From JBBRYB01 sp038238115 (GTDB lineage Bacteria; Actinomycetota; Actinomycetes; Propionibacteriales; Nocardioidaceae), in the NCBI GenBank assembly GCA_038238115.1, contig JBBRYB010000071.1:1-12870 (forward strand): a stretch of 12,870 nucleotides of DNA. The letters are read 5' to 3'. Below are positions 7,181 through 12,870 of the stretch, piece after piece (the stretch's first letter is position 1; every line of letters begins with the position of its first letter). Below the pieces are notes generated by a model. The model searched no databases, had not been told where the DNA came from, and worked only from the letters and a program-made list of their open reading frames with translations. The position numbers and the translations under genes were made by a program.

Positions 7181-7450
7181 GAGGAGTACGTCCGCCAGGT
7201 CGTCGTCTCCCCCACCGCCCGCCGGAAACTCGCAGAAGTCCTTCCCGAGTCGGTCGCGTTCGCGGGGTACGAGTTCATCGTTGGTCCGCTGCTGGACGAC
7301 CCGCACCGAGTGGGCAAGCGGCTCCACACACCCTCGAGCGATCGGCAGGCGCGCACCGAGGCGCTTACCGACTCGTCTACCGGGGCTCCGAGGATCAACG
7401 GACAGTCACGGTGCTAGCTGTCTCCAGCGCTCGGGTGCCTACCGGAGACC
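7181..7450 (+). pseudogene. RelE/ParE-superfamily toxin remnant, frameshifted
   Basis: Plus frame 2 encodes VVVSPTARRKLAEVLPES, then EFIVGPLLDDPHRVGKRL, the characteristic first half of a RelE-type mRNA interferase toxin. The family's second half continues in frame 1 from about 7334: LERSAGAHRGAYRLVYRG followed by EDQRTVTVLAV. The join is at the CCC run at 7331-7333, where adding one base restores a continuous RelE reading. No native start codon lies in frame before the first half: the nearest ATG (7167) is in frame 3, one base out. No stop follows the second half at the expected length. So the gene appears broken at both ends as well as in the middle. No RelB/Phd-type antitoxin is recognisable upstream. 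A single sequencing error would explain the middle shift only. Confidence 0.65.
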
Positions 7451-7533
7451 CTGACCGTCCGGACCTCGGTGGACCTGCGACGGCCACATCAGATGTGCGA
7501 CCACCGTGGTGCACCGACACCCTCGTCGTCGTG

Positions 7534-8259
7534 CTATCGAGGGGTCAGCACACAGAACTCGTTGTCGTCGGGATCGGCCAGCACCACCGATTCCACGTCA
7601 CCCTGGCCGATGTCGATGTGGCATGCTCCCAGGGAGACAAGCCGGTCGACCTCCGCTTGCTGATCACCGTGGGCAGGTGGCGCGAGGTCGAAGTGCAGCC
7701 GGTTCTTCCGCACCTTTGGCGAGACTGGCGGACCCCCCCACGAAATCTTCGGCCCGCCGTGAGGCGAGCGGATAGCGGTCTCCTGATCCTGATCCCAGAC
7801 CAACGGCCAGCCCAGCGCCTCGCTCCAGAAGTACCCAACCTGCTGCGAACCGTCACACGCCAGCGCTCCGATGAATCCGCAGTCGGCGAGAAAGCGGTTG
7901 CCCGGCTCGATCACGCAGAACTCGTTGCCTTCGGGGTCGGCAAGCACCACATGACCCTCCTGCGGGCGTTGCCCGACATCGACGTGCCGAGCGCCAAGAC
8001 CTAGTGATTTCGCCACCGTTTGCTCCTGGTCCTCAACGGACGTGCTGGTCAGATCGAAGTGCATCCGGTTCTGGCCGGCCTTCTTCTCCTGGCTCAAGGC
8101 AAATCGGATCCGGAACCCGGTGTCATCGCTCGGTAGGAGAGTGACGTCGTCGTCGTGGGAGTCGTCGGTCGCCTCCCATCCCAGGACGCCGGCCCAGAAG
8201 CGCGCAAGGCGCAGCGGGTCGCTCGAATCGAAGCAGACCGCGACGAGGTCGCATGTCAT
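7534..8259 (-). CDS. Two-domain VOC (glyoxalase-like) family protein
   Basis: This 241-aa protein has two tandem vicinal-oxygen-chelate modules. The first, about residues 3-118, begins LVAVCFDSSDPLRLARFWAG and ends GHVVLADPEGNEFCVIEP. The second, about 126-240, ends SVVLADPDDNEFCVLTP. The repeated ending LADPxxNEFCV and the paired RMHFDL / RLHFDL strands show an internal duplication. This form resembles the Glyoxalase_6-type proteins of actinobacteria, whose reactions are mostly unknown; some VOC proteins bind or modify antibiotics, but nothing here indicates that. The ATG at 8259 has a GGAG ribosome-binding site at a good distance. It is transcribed away from the VOC-TrmO gene, with a 352-base gap between the starts. 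Confidence 0.88.
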   Translation of the reverse strand: MTCDLVAVCFDSSDPLRLARFWAGVLGWEATDDSHDDDVTLLPSDDTGFRIRFALSQEKKAGQNRMHFDLTSTSVEDQEQTVAKSLGLGARHVDVGQRPQEGHVVLADPEGNEFCVIEPGNRFLADCGFIGALACDGSQQVGYFWSEALGWPLVWDQDQETAIRSPHGGPKISWGGPPVSPKVRKNRLHFDLAPPAHGDQQAEVDRLVSLGACHIDIGQGDVESVVLADPDDNEFCVLTPR

Positions 8260-8611
8260 GGGCTCTCCGATCCGCTGCCGCCGCTCATCAGGGTGAACAA
8301 CGCTAGGACGCTCGAGGGCTGCGACGCAACGCGTTTAGTCGGAGCCAACGCTCGCGTGGCCACGCTCATGGGCAGCCCCAATCTGCTGGCGCAGGAATAG
8401 CGTCGGCTCCTCATGTCGGGCCGTCTCGCCCCACCTACGAGTATCTCGTTCAGGTCGACCCCGCCTGCCCCGATCACCGGCCCGTGGGGCCACTCACGGC
8501 GTAGCGCAACCGTGCCGCGCCGCGAGAGGTGTCCGCTCGTAGCTGGGTTCTGGGTGGTGGACTTGTGCAGATGGTGGCGACATGATGCGGGGAGGTGAAC
8601 GGAGGTGGCCA
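8260..8611. other. Divergent intergenic region between the two VOC-containing genes
   Basis: It carries the ribosome-binding site of the minus-strand VOC gene at one end and two GGAGG motifs (8591 and 8601) at the other. A plus-frame reading ending at 8400 has a gene-like tail (VATLMGSPNLLAQE) but no recognisable homology and no supported start. I see no clear promoter, repeat or RNA. Confidence 0.4.
8601..8605 (+). promoter_or_regulatory. Ribosome-binding site GGAGG deciding the start of the VOC-TrmO gene
   Basis: GGAGG lies 6 bases before the GTG at 8612, which is ideal spacing. A second GGAGG at 8591-8595 is too far from it. The upstream in-frame ATG codons at 8582 and 8585 have no such site, and their extra residues are not part of the VOC fold. 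Confidence 0.7.
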
Positions 8612-9436
8612 GTGCCGACGGTGAGCATTCGGTACATCGTTGACGATGTAGATGCGGCGATCGCCTTCTACTGCTCGCATCTGGGGTTCAGCGAGCACAT
8701 GCATCCGGCGCCGTCTTTCGCGATGCTCACCCGGGGCGACCTGCGTCTGGTCTTGAGCTCGCCGGGAGGTGGGCCAGGCGGCCAGTCGATGCCCGACGGG
8801 ACACATCCAGAGCCGGGTGGCTGGAACCGGTTCTCGATCGAGGTGGAGGACCTGCCAAGTGCTGTGGCCGGGTTACGCGCGGCCGGCACGCGATTCCGCA
8901 ACGACATCGTCAACGGGGTGGGGGGCAAGCAGATCCTCGTCGAGGATCCGTCTGGAAACCCGGTCGAGTTGTTCGGACCCGCTCCGACTGAGGCTCGCCT
9001 CGATGACCTGGCTAACGCCCCCTCCCACGCGAAGGCGTACCTCGTGCGACCCATCGGATGGGTCGAATCCCGCCTGGTCTACCCCAAGGATGCACCCAAT
9101 CAGGGCCAGCAAGGCGCCCCAGACGCCTGGCTTGTGATCAACCCGGAGGTGCGCGAGGGTATCCGCGATCTTCAGGTCGGCTCGGACATTCTGGTGCTGA
9201 CTTGGCTGCACCAGTCGCGGCGCGATGAGCTGGCCACCCGCCCCGGTGACAATCCGACAGGCCCCGAGCCGGGTGTCTTCAGTACCCGATCGCCTGCTCG
9301 GCCCAACCCGGTCGGACTGCACCGCGGCACCATCATCGCCGTCGAAGATGGGCGCCTGCGGGTCCGTCCGCTCGAAGCGATCAACGAGACCCCGGTGATC
9401 GACATCAAGCCCGTCCTGCCAGCCGACGGACGGTAA
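8612..9436 (+). CDS. VOC domain fused to a TrmO (TsaA-like) tRNA methyltransferase domain
   Basis: The 274-aa product joins two unrelated folds in one uninterrupted frame. Residues 1-124 are a single VOC module: SIRYIVDDVDAAIAFYCSHLG, then WNRFSIEVED, and finally ILVEDPSGNPVELFGP. After a linker (about 125-142), residues 143-270 form a TrmO/TsaA domain (COG1720): YLVRPIGWVES, GVFSTRSPARPNPVGLHRG and ETPVIDIKPVLP. TrmO uses S-adenosylmethionine to N6-methylate the t6A base at position 37 of certain tRNAs, and the RSPxRPNPVGL and DIKP motifs are its signatures. Most TrmO domains I know are separate proteins or carry other C-terminal parts, so the VOC partner is unusual. Whether the true target is tRNA or a small molecule bound by the VOC part is unknown. 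The start is the GTG with GGAGG upstream. DUF5995 follows 168 bases downstream. Confidence 0.9.
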   Translation: MPTVSIRYIVDDVDAAIAFYCSHLGFSEHMHPAPSFAMLTRGDLRLVLSSPGGGPGGQSMPDGTHPEPGGWNRFSIEVEDLPSAVAGLRAAGTRFRNDIVNGVGGKQILVEDPSGNPVELFGPAPTEARLDDLANAPSHAKAYLVRPIGWVESRLVYPKDAPNQGQQGAPDAWLVINPEVREGIRDLQVGSDILVLTWLHQSRRDELATRPGDNPTGPEPGVFSTRSPARPNPVGLHRGTIIAVEDGRLRVRPLEAINETPVIDIKPVLPADGR

Positions 9437-9592
9437 GCGCGTCGCTCCATGTCCCTCGAACAGCGGCGCCGAGGCGTTGCAGGTGATGGGTCGATGCCCG
9501 CCGGTGGTGACAGCATCGATGGCACCGGTCTGCCGGCAGTTGAATCGCTTCCAACCTGGACCGCTCATCCCCGACAATCGAGAGACCGGCGC

Positions 9593-9598
9593 AAGGAG
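9593..9598 (+). promoter_or_regulatory. Ribosome-binding site AAGGAG deciding the DUF5995 start
   Basis: AAGGAG sits 6 bases before the GTG at 9605, a near-perfect site. It rules out the longer reading from 9449, whose extra 52 residues are not family-like. Confidence 0.75.
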
Positions 9599-9604
9599 CA
9601 GCGA

Positions 9605-10372
9605 GTGACCGAACCAGAGCATAGGGCGGGAGAACCCGGTGTTGCCCGAGTCCTGGACCAGATGCAGGAGCGTCTCGACGCCCTGCCCGTCGGCCGGTCG
9701 GGTCGGCGGCTGTTCCTGAGCACCTATCAGCGGACCACCGCCGCAGTGGGCGAGGCGCTCGAACAGGCACGCTTCGAAGATCCCGGCTGGGTCGAACGGT
9801 GGGACGTGGTGTTTGCCAACATCTATCTCGACGCGCACGACACCTACGGCGCCAGTGACCGGCTGTCCAGACCTTGGCGGCTGGCGTTCGAGGCGCCAGC
9901 CGAGCTACCGGATCTGCGACACGTACTGCTGGGCATCAACGCGCACATCAACTACGACCTTCCACAGGCGCTGCTCAGGGTGATCAACGCGGAGGACTTC
10001 TTGGATCCCGTCCTCATGGCCCGCCGCCGACGCGACCACGAGCGGATCGACGCCGTCCTGGCAAAACGCGTGGCGGCCGAGGACGACGAGCTGCAGCCGG
10101 AGTCCCTCACCGACCGGCTGCTCACGCCGCTGAATCGGCTCGGCACGAAGCGTTTCCTCAAGGAGGCGCGCCGCAAGGTGTGGCACAACACTTACGAACT
10201 GCACGTGGCACGCCTGGCCGGCACCGATGCGTACCGAGAGAGGCTGTCAGAGCTCGGACTGCTCAGCGCCGCGAAGATCGCCGACCTCTTGGAGCCGGGT
10301 CAGGTGCTCCTTCGACTCGCTGTTGCCGGCTTCGGCGTCCAGCTACCGCCACCGGCAACCGAGGAACGGTAA
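9605..10372 (+). CDS. DUF5995 family protein
   Basis: This 255-aa protein of unknown function matches DUF5995. Recognisable features are the N-terminal helix VLDQMQERLDALP, the conserved FANIYLDAHDTY at about 70-81, and the strongest signature HVLLGINAHINYDLPQAL at about 106-123, with its closely spaced His and Asp residues. KVWHNTYELH follows at about 191-200. The concentrated histidines, acids and asparagines suggest a metal- or substrate-binding site, which is inference only. The protein looks entirely helical and soluble, with no signal peptide. The start is GTG 9605 with AAGGAG at ideal spacing. It follows the VOC-TrmO gene on the same strand with a 168-base gap that lacks an obvious terminator, so cotranscription is possible but not shown. 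Confidence 0.85.
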   Translation: MTEPEHRAGEPGVARVLDQMQERLDALPVGRSGRRLFLSTYQRTTAAVGEALEQARFEDPGWVERWDVVFANIYLDAHDTYGASDRLSRPWRLAFEAPAELPDLRHVLLGINAHINYDLPQALLRVINAEDFLDPVLMARRRRDHERIDAVLAKRVAAEDDELQPESLTDRLLTPLNRLGTKRFLKEARRKVWHNTYELHVARLAGTDAYRERLSELGLLSAAKIADLLEPGQVLLRLAVAGFGVQLPPPATEER

Positions 10373-10625
10373 CGACTCGGGCCACCGCCCTGCTTGCCCG
10401 CGGGCGGACACCCGTCGCGGCTGCCGCCTTGACGTTGGGAGTCTGCACGTCCTGCGCGGCTGGCATTCACCCGCTAAAGGAGCCGTGCCGCACGGAAACG
10501 GCGACATCGCGACGGTCGCGTCCCTGGCTCTGGACCAGTGGTCCGATGGCTCTCGTCGAGCACGCTGGCCGAGACTAGCGTCCGGGTGACGTCGCACCAC
10601 TCTGCTTGTTCTGGAAGGGTGCCTG
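10373..10625. other. Gap after DUF5995 with no supported gene
   Basis: Nothing is convincing until the GGAAGG ribosome-binding site at 10613-10618, which serves the frameshifted gene that follows. A plus-frame reading has a hydrophobic, cysteine-containing stretch (AAALTLGVCTSCAAG) that looks faintly like a lipoprotein signal but lacks a supported start. Confidence 0.4.
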
Positions 10626-10917
10626 ATGGCTGTAGCTGTAGTGATGGACTTCACGGGTGGCACGGTCGAGCAGTACGACGAGACCATCGACAAGATGGGA
10701 TTCGAACCTGGAGGCCGCGGCGCCGCGGGGGTGGTCTCTTCCACTGGGTAACTCAGACACCGGACGGCATCAGGGTGACTGATGTTGGGAGACCCGCGAA
10801 CAGTATGAAGTGTTCGCGCAGAACCAGATCGGACCGATTTCGGCAGAAGCAGGGGTGCCCGCGCCGCCGGAGGTGACGTTCTACGACGTGCACAACTACC
10901 TCACGAGCGGTTCGTAA
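10626..10917 (+). pseudogene. Small ABM-like (dimeric alpha/beta barrel) protein gene with two frameshifts
   Basis: The gene begins at ATG 10626 with a GGAAGG site upstream and reads MAVAVVMDFTGGTVEQYDET and KMGFEPGG in frame 3. The product resumes in frame 2 as GLFHWVTQTPDGIRVTDV and then in frame 1 as EQYEVFAQNQIGPISAEAG and EVTFYDVHNYLTSGS, ending at TAA 10915-10917. Joined, this makes about 97 aa of a known small actinobacterial family resembling antibiotic-biosynthesis-monooxygenase-type ferredoxin-like folds; the function is unknown. The shifts fall at a G-run at 10727-10731 and at about 10785 (GTTGGG). Each is repaired by adding one base, the second also restoring the expected VWETRE motif. 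As it stands, translation stops at 10746-10748. The frame-by-frame conservation suggests very recent loss, or sequence error. Confidence 0.8.
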
Positions 10918-11156
10918 AGCATCAGGGCGATCGCAGCAGCCTCATCTGTCACCAGGCTGAGCGACCGCGTCGAGCTGGCCATGCTCGAAGGAGGGTGCCA
11001 TTGCCGTATGCGGTTGCCCGCAGCTACAGGGGCTGGATGAGCTTGTCGACGAGTTGGTACAGCGGGCCCGGCGGATACATTCAGGCGAACCTGTCCGGTG
11101 TGTCGGCGGGTTGCGTCGTCGGCTCGCGGGCCGGCTTGGTCTGCTAGGAATGGGAC
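10918..11156. other. Gap with no supported gene
   Basis: A plus-frame reading across about 10965-11187 contains LQGLDELVDELVQRARRIHS, which looks helical, but it has no start codon with a ribosome-binding site, it overlaps the next gene's start in another frame, and I do not recognise it. No RNA gene or repeat is seen. Confidence 0.35.
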
Positions 11157-11687
11157 GTGTCCGGTACCGATTCCGACCCAAGAATTAACCAGATTCGCCG
11201 CGGGGGCAGGGTCGTTGCCGCGCCACTTGTCGCCATCGCCGTGGGTCCAGGTGCCGCGTGGCGCGCCGGTCTATCGCAGGTCATGGTGGCCGCGGCAGCC
11301 ATCGCCGTCGCGTCAGTCGCCGGACGATCACCGGGTCACCTGCTTGTTGCCGCCTCCCTCGCGGGAACCGTGGTCTGGGTCGCGTATGCGGCCGCCCCAG
11401 ACCATGCGGCGCTCAATTGGCCAAGACGGTGGTCGTGGGGATCCGGGATACTCGTCGTCGTCGCGGCTGGCCCCTGGCTGGTGTACGCAGGTGCGTCGGC
11501 TGCCCACGGCACTGCCGGCGAAACCACGTACAACCTGGGCCACTGGCCGATCCAGGCGGCCCTCGGCGTCGCCATCATCGGCGTGGCGGCACTCGCCGCG
11601 ACCTTGCCATCCGGTTGGGTCGTCCCGGCCTGGTGCGCCGGCACCTGCGCCGTCTGGCTCGGCGTCGTGGCCGTCACCTACCCCTGA
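11157..11687 (+). CDS. Hypothetical multi-spanning membrane protein
   Basis: This 176-aa protein has five or six hydrophobic stretches, at about 18-32, 38-56, 61-79, 96-114, 131-150 and 153-173, after a short polar N-terminus (MSGTDSDPRINQIRRGGR) whose arginines would favour a cytoplasmic N-end. No catalytic or transport motif is visible; a conserved-looking feature is the loop NLGHWPIQAALG before the fifth helix. I do not recognise the family beyond a resemblance to small actinobacterial membrane proteins. The start is GTG 11157, preceded by TAGGAA, which may act as an AGGA ribosome-binding site or a degenerate -10 for a leaderless message. It is convergent with the cupin gene. Confidence 0.75.
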   Translation: MSGTDSDPRINQIRRGGRVVAAPLVAIAVGPGAAWRAGLSQVMVAAAAIAVASVAGRSPGHLLVAASLAGTVVWVAYAAAPDHAALNWPRRWSWGSGILVVVAAGPWLVYAGASAAHGTAGETTYNLGHWPIQAALGVAIIGVAALAATLPSGWVVPAWCAGTCAVWLGVVAVTYP

Positions 11688-11762
11688 CCTGCAAGCCAGC
11701 CTCGGACGCAGCTGGGGTGCGGCCGCAGCAGGCTGGGCATAGCGTTCGTTGCCGCTACCCAT

Positions 11763-11774
11763 GTGAGCGCTCAC
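11763..11774. promoter_or_regulatory. Perfect 12-bp palindrome GTGAGCGCTCAC, LacI-family-operator-like
   Basis: The 12 bases are a perfect inverted repeat with a central GCGC step, identical to the core of the symmetrised lac operator and of the type bound by many LacI-family sugar regulators. However, it lies between convergent genes, 76 bases after one stop and 64 bases before the other, not upstream of any start, so an operator role is uncertain. Confidence 0.3.
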
Positions 11775-11838
11775 CGGACCGCCTCTCCGACCGCCCCCTA
11801 GGCGCCCAACACCTGGTCAGCCGGCGCGGGCTTCGCCG

Positions 11839-12186
11839 CTAATCTTCCAGCCACATGGTGTTGAACCGGGGGCTGGCGTGGATGTGTACGGCCTCGTATC
11901 CTTCAGCGCCGGTGGAGAACTTGTGCGGCGTGTTTGCGGGGACCACCAGGATCTGGCCGGCATGGCCCTGTAGCTGTTCGGATCCGATAGTGAAGGTCGC
12001 CCATCCCCGCCGGATGATGAAGGTCTCGGCGTATGGATGCTGATGAAGCCGCGGTCCGACACCACCGTGCGTCGAGGACTCAAGAATAATCGAGATTCCC
12101 GCGCCACCTGGTAGTTCGTCGTAGTTATCGGTCCAGACCTCTCCATCGCCTCGGCCGTCCGCGCGATCAATCGCGAAAGCGTCCAT
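11839..12186 (-). CDS. Single-domain cupin protein
   Basis: This 115-aa protein consists of one RmlC-like cupin barrel. Cupin motif 1 is GPRLHQHPYAETFIIRRG with the metal ligands H48, H50 and E54. Motif 2 is GQILVVPANTPHKFSTG with the fourth ligand H88. A complete His-His-Glu-His set argues that it binds a divalent metal, and it could be an isomerase, a dioxygenase or a small-molecule sensor; the sequence does not tell which. The family's usual length for single cupins is about 110-130 aa. The ATG at 12186 has no ribosome-binding site but has TAATTT 6 bases upstream, consistent with leaderless expression. The gene is convergent with the membrane protein gene at 11157. Confidence 0.9.
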   Translation of the reverse strand: MDAFAIDRADGRGDGEVWTDNYDELPGGAGISIILESSTHGGVGPRLHQHPYAETFIIRRGWATFTIGSEQLQGHAGQILVVPANTPHKFSTGAEGYEAVHIHASPRFNTMWLED

Positions 12187-12192
12187 CGACCG

Positions 12193-12198
12193 AAATTA
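12193..12198 (-). promoter_or_regulatory. -10 element TAATTT of a probable leaderless promoter for the cupin gene
   Basis: On the minus strand TAATTT fits TANNNT and ends 6 bases before ATG 12186, in locally AT-rich sequence that stands out from the surroundings. There is no ribosome-binding site in between. Confidence 0.5.
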
Positions 12199-12347
12199 AC
12201 AGGTTCGGAGCACCTCGCCGAGCACTCTCGCGCTCCACACCAGGCCGGCGTCTGCTCTCCGGATGCCGTGGCTGACGGAGTGGTCAGAGTTGGCTCGTTC
12301 AGCGTCTGCCTTGGCCGAGCTGCCGCCCACCTCACCTGGCTGTCGAG

Positions 12348-12729
12348 TTAGGCCGACATGCTGAACGGCGGATACCGGTCAGTGACCAGGACCAACGCGT
12401 ACGCGGTGACCCGGTTGTGCCACCGGATGACGCCCTGCACGAAGTTGAACATTCCTGGCGGGTACCTGCCAGTGAACACGATGGCGAACCAGGCGACGAC
12501 GACGACCACGAATGCCGCGATGTCCAGGAAGAACAGCAGGATGAAGTGCGGGATGGCCAGCAGCCACTTCACGAGCGGCAGCCACCGGTTCAGATCACGC
12601 TTCGCATCGGGATAGGGGTAGTCGAGATGCACGGACTGGTGCTCGTCGGTGGACGGATACCGGTCGTCCATCAGGGCCAGGTAGGCGCAGACACGGTTTG
12701 CGAACCGCTGCAGCTCGAGGTTCCAGTCA
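12348..12729 (-). pseudogene. DUF4389 family membrane protein, C-terminal part, 5' end cut by an insertion sequence
   Basis: The minus-strand frame reads DWNLELQRFANRVCAYLALM, then DDRYPSTDEHQSVHLDYPYP and RDLNRWLPLVKWLLAIPHF, a hydrophobic region, and finally RWHNRVTAYALVLVTDRYPP. This is the C-terminal half of a DUF4389 protein, whose full members carry two similar units of this kind. The family resemblance continues upstream of the only in-frame ATG (12671) to about 12729, where IS sequence begins, so the native N-terminus is missing. A 107-aa product could still start at that ATG, with one long or two short membrane helices at about residues 33-66. Function is unknown; the insertion presumably inactivates it. 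The rest of the gene, if it survives, should lie beyond the window on the far side of the IS. Confidence 0.8.
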
Positions 12730-12870
12730 TGACCTGCCCCACCTTTTGGGTTCCATAGCCGCTGACTAACTGACTGCGGTGATGGTGGTGTTCTCGGAGA
12801 GTAGTTCGAACTCGATGGGGGTGCGGTAGCCGAGCGCTGAGTGGCGTCGACGGCGGTTGTGGAAGATTTC
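12730..12870 (-). mobile_element. End of an IS3-like insertion sequence, running off the window
   Basis: The boundary is placed at 12730, where the sequence TGACCTGCCCCACC begins, a TG-ended terminus typical of IS3-family inverted repeats, and where DUF4389 resemblance stops. The transposase stop lies 36 bases inside. The other end and any target duplication are outside the window. Confidence 0.7.
12766..12870 (-). CDS. IS3-family transposase (OrfB), C-terminal 34 residues only
   Basis: The partial frame enters at the window edge and ends at TAG 12766-12768. It contains FHNRRRRHSALGYRTPIEFE, the characteristic C-terminal end of the rve integrase core in IS3-family OrfB proteins (compare the usual YN-RRPHSALGY-PxEFE pattern). 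The catalytic DDE residues must lie upstream, outside the window. The tail LLSENTTITAVS is unremarkable. Cut-and-copy mobility cannot be judged from this fragment. Confidence 0.9.
   Translation of the reverse strand, partial: EIFHNRRRRHSALGYRTPIEFELLSENTTITAVS

Noticed and set aside
7411..8004. Plus-strand 197-codon frame opposite the two-domain VOC gene
   Set aside because: Only its first dozen codons belong to the RelE remnant; the rest is antisense to the well-supported VOC gene.
10376..10578. Possible lipoprotein gene with a signal-like AAALTLGVCTSC stretch
   Set aside because: No start codon with a ribosome-binding site, no homology after the hydrophobic stretch, and codon third positions lose G/C bias.
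10942..11181. Minus-strand 79-codon frame (and the overlapping plus frame with LQGLDELVDELVQRAR)
   Set aside because: Neither has a supported start or recognisable family; the minus frame is Arg/Ser/Pro-rich as expected of a shadow.

Overview
The window looks like chromosomal DNA of a high-GC actinobacterium. The signs are very GC-rich codon third positions, an F420-type luciferase-like oxidoreductase, the small actinobacterial families DUF5703, DUF5995 and DUF4389, a mycobacterial-type GH15 trehalase/glucoamylase, and several start codons with a TANNNT -10 element only 6-7 bases upstream, which is typical of leaderless actinobacterial transcripts. I cannot fix the genus; a Nocardioides-, Geodermatophilus- or Frankia-like lineage would fit.

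Region 1 (1-6738) is a stable, housekeeping-like block. A tandem array of 21-bp units lies directly downstream of uppP (minus). uppP is tightly coupled to an upstream LLM-class oxidoreductase gene. An aldo/keto reductase gene diverges from that pair and converges on a GH15 gene. A 68-aa DUF5703 gene diverges from GH15 and converges on an M20 metallopeptidase gene. From memory, uppP, LLM oxidoreductase, aldo/keto reductase, DUF5703 and M20 peptidase are often near each other in actinobacteria, so GH15 may be the variable member.

Region 2 (6787-12186) begins with a tRNA-Leu(GAG) gene and becomes accessory in character. It holds a frameshifted RelE-like toxin remnant, a two-domain VOC protein, a VOC-TrmO fusion protein, a DUF5995 protein, a small ABM-like gene broken by two frameshifts, a hypothetical membrane protein and a single-domain cupin. 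Long non-coding gaps and broken genes set it apart from region 1.

Region 3 (12348-12870) is the C-terminal part of a DUF4389 membrane protein gene. It is cut at about 12730 by the end of an IS3-like insertion sequence whose transposase runs off the window.

The genes do not form one obvious pathway. uppP serves lipid-carrier recycling for the cell wall, GH15 serves trehalose or alpha-glucan breakdown, and the M20 enzyme is a zinc hydrolase. The most unusual items are the VOC-TrmO fusion, the array of hairpin-forming units behind uppP, and the run of reading-frame shifts, all in the same direction, in the decayed genes. I found no clear undescribed multi-gene system.
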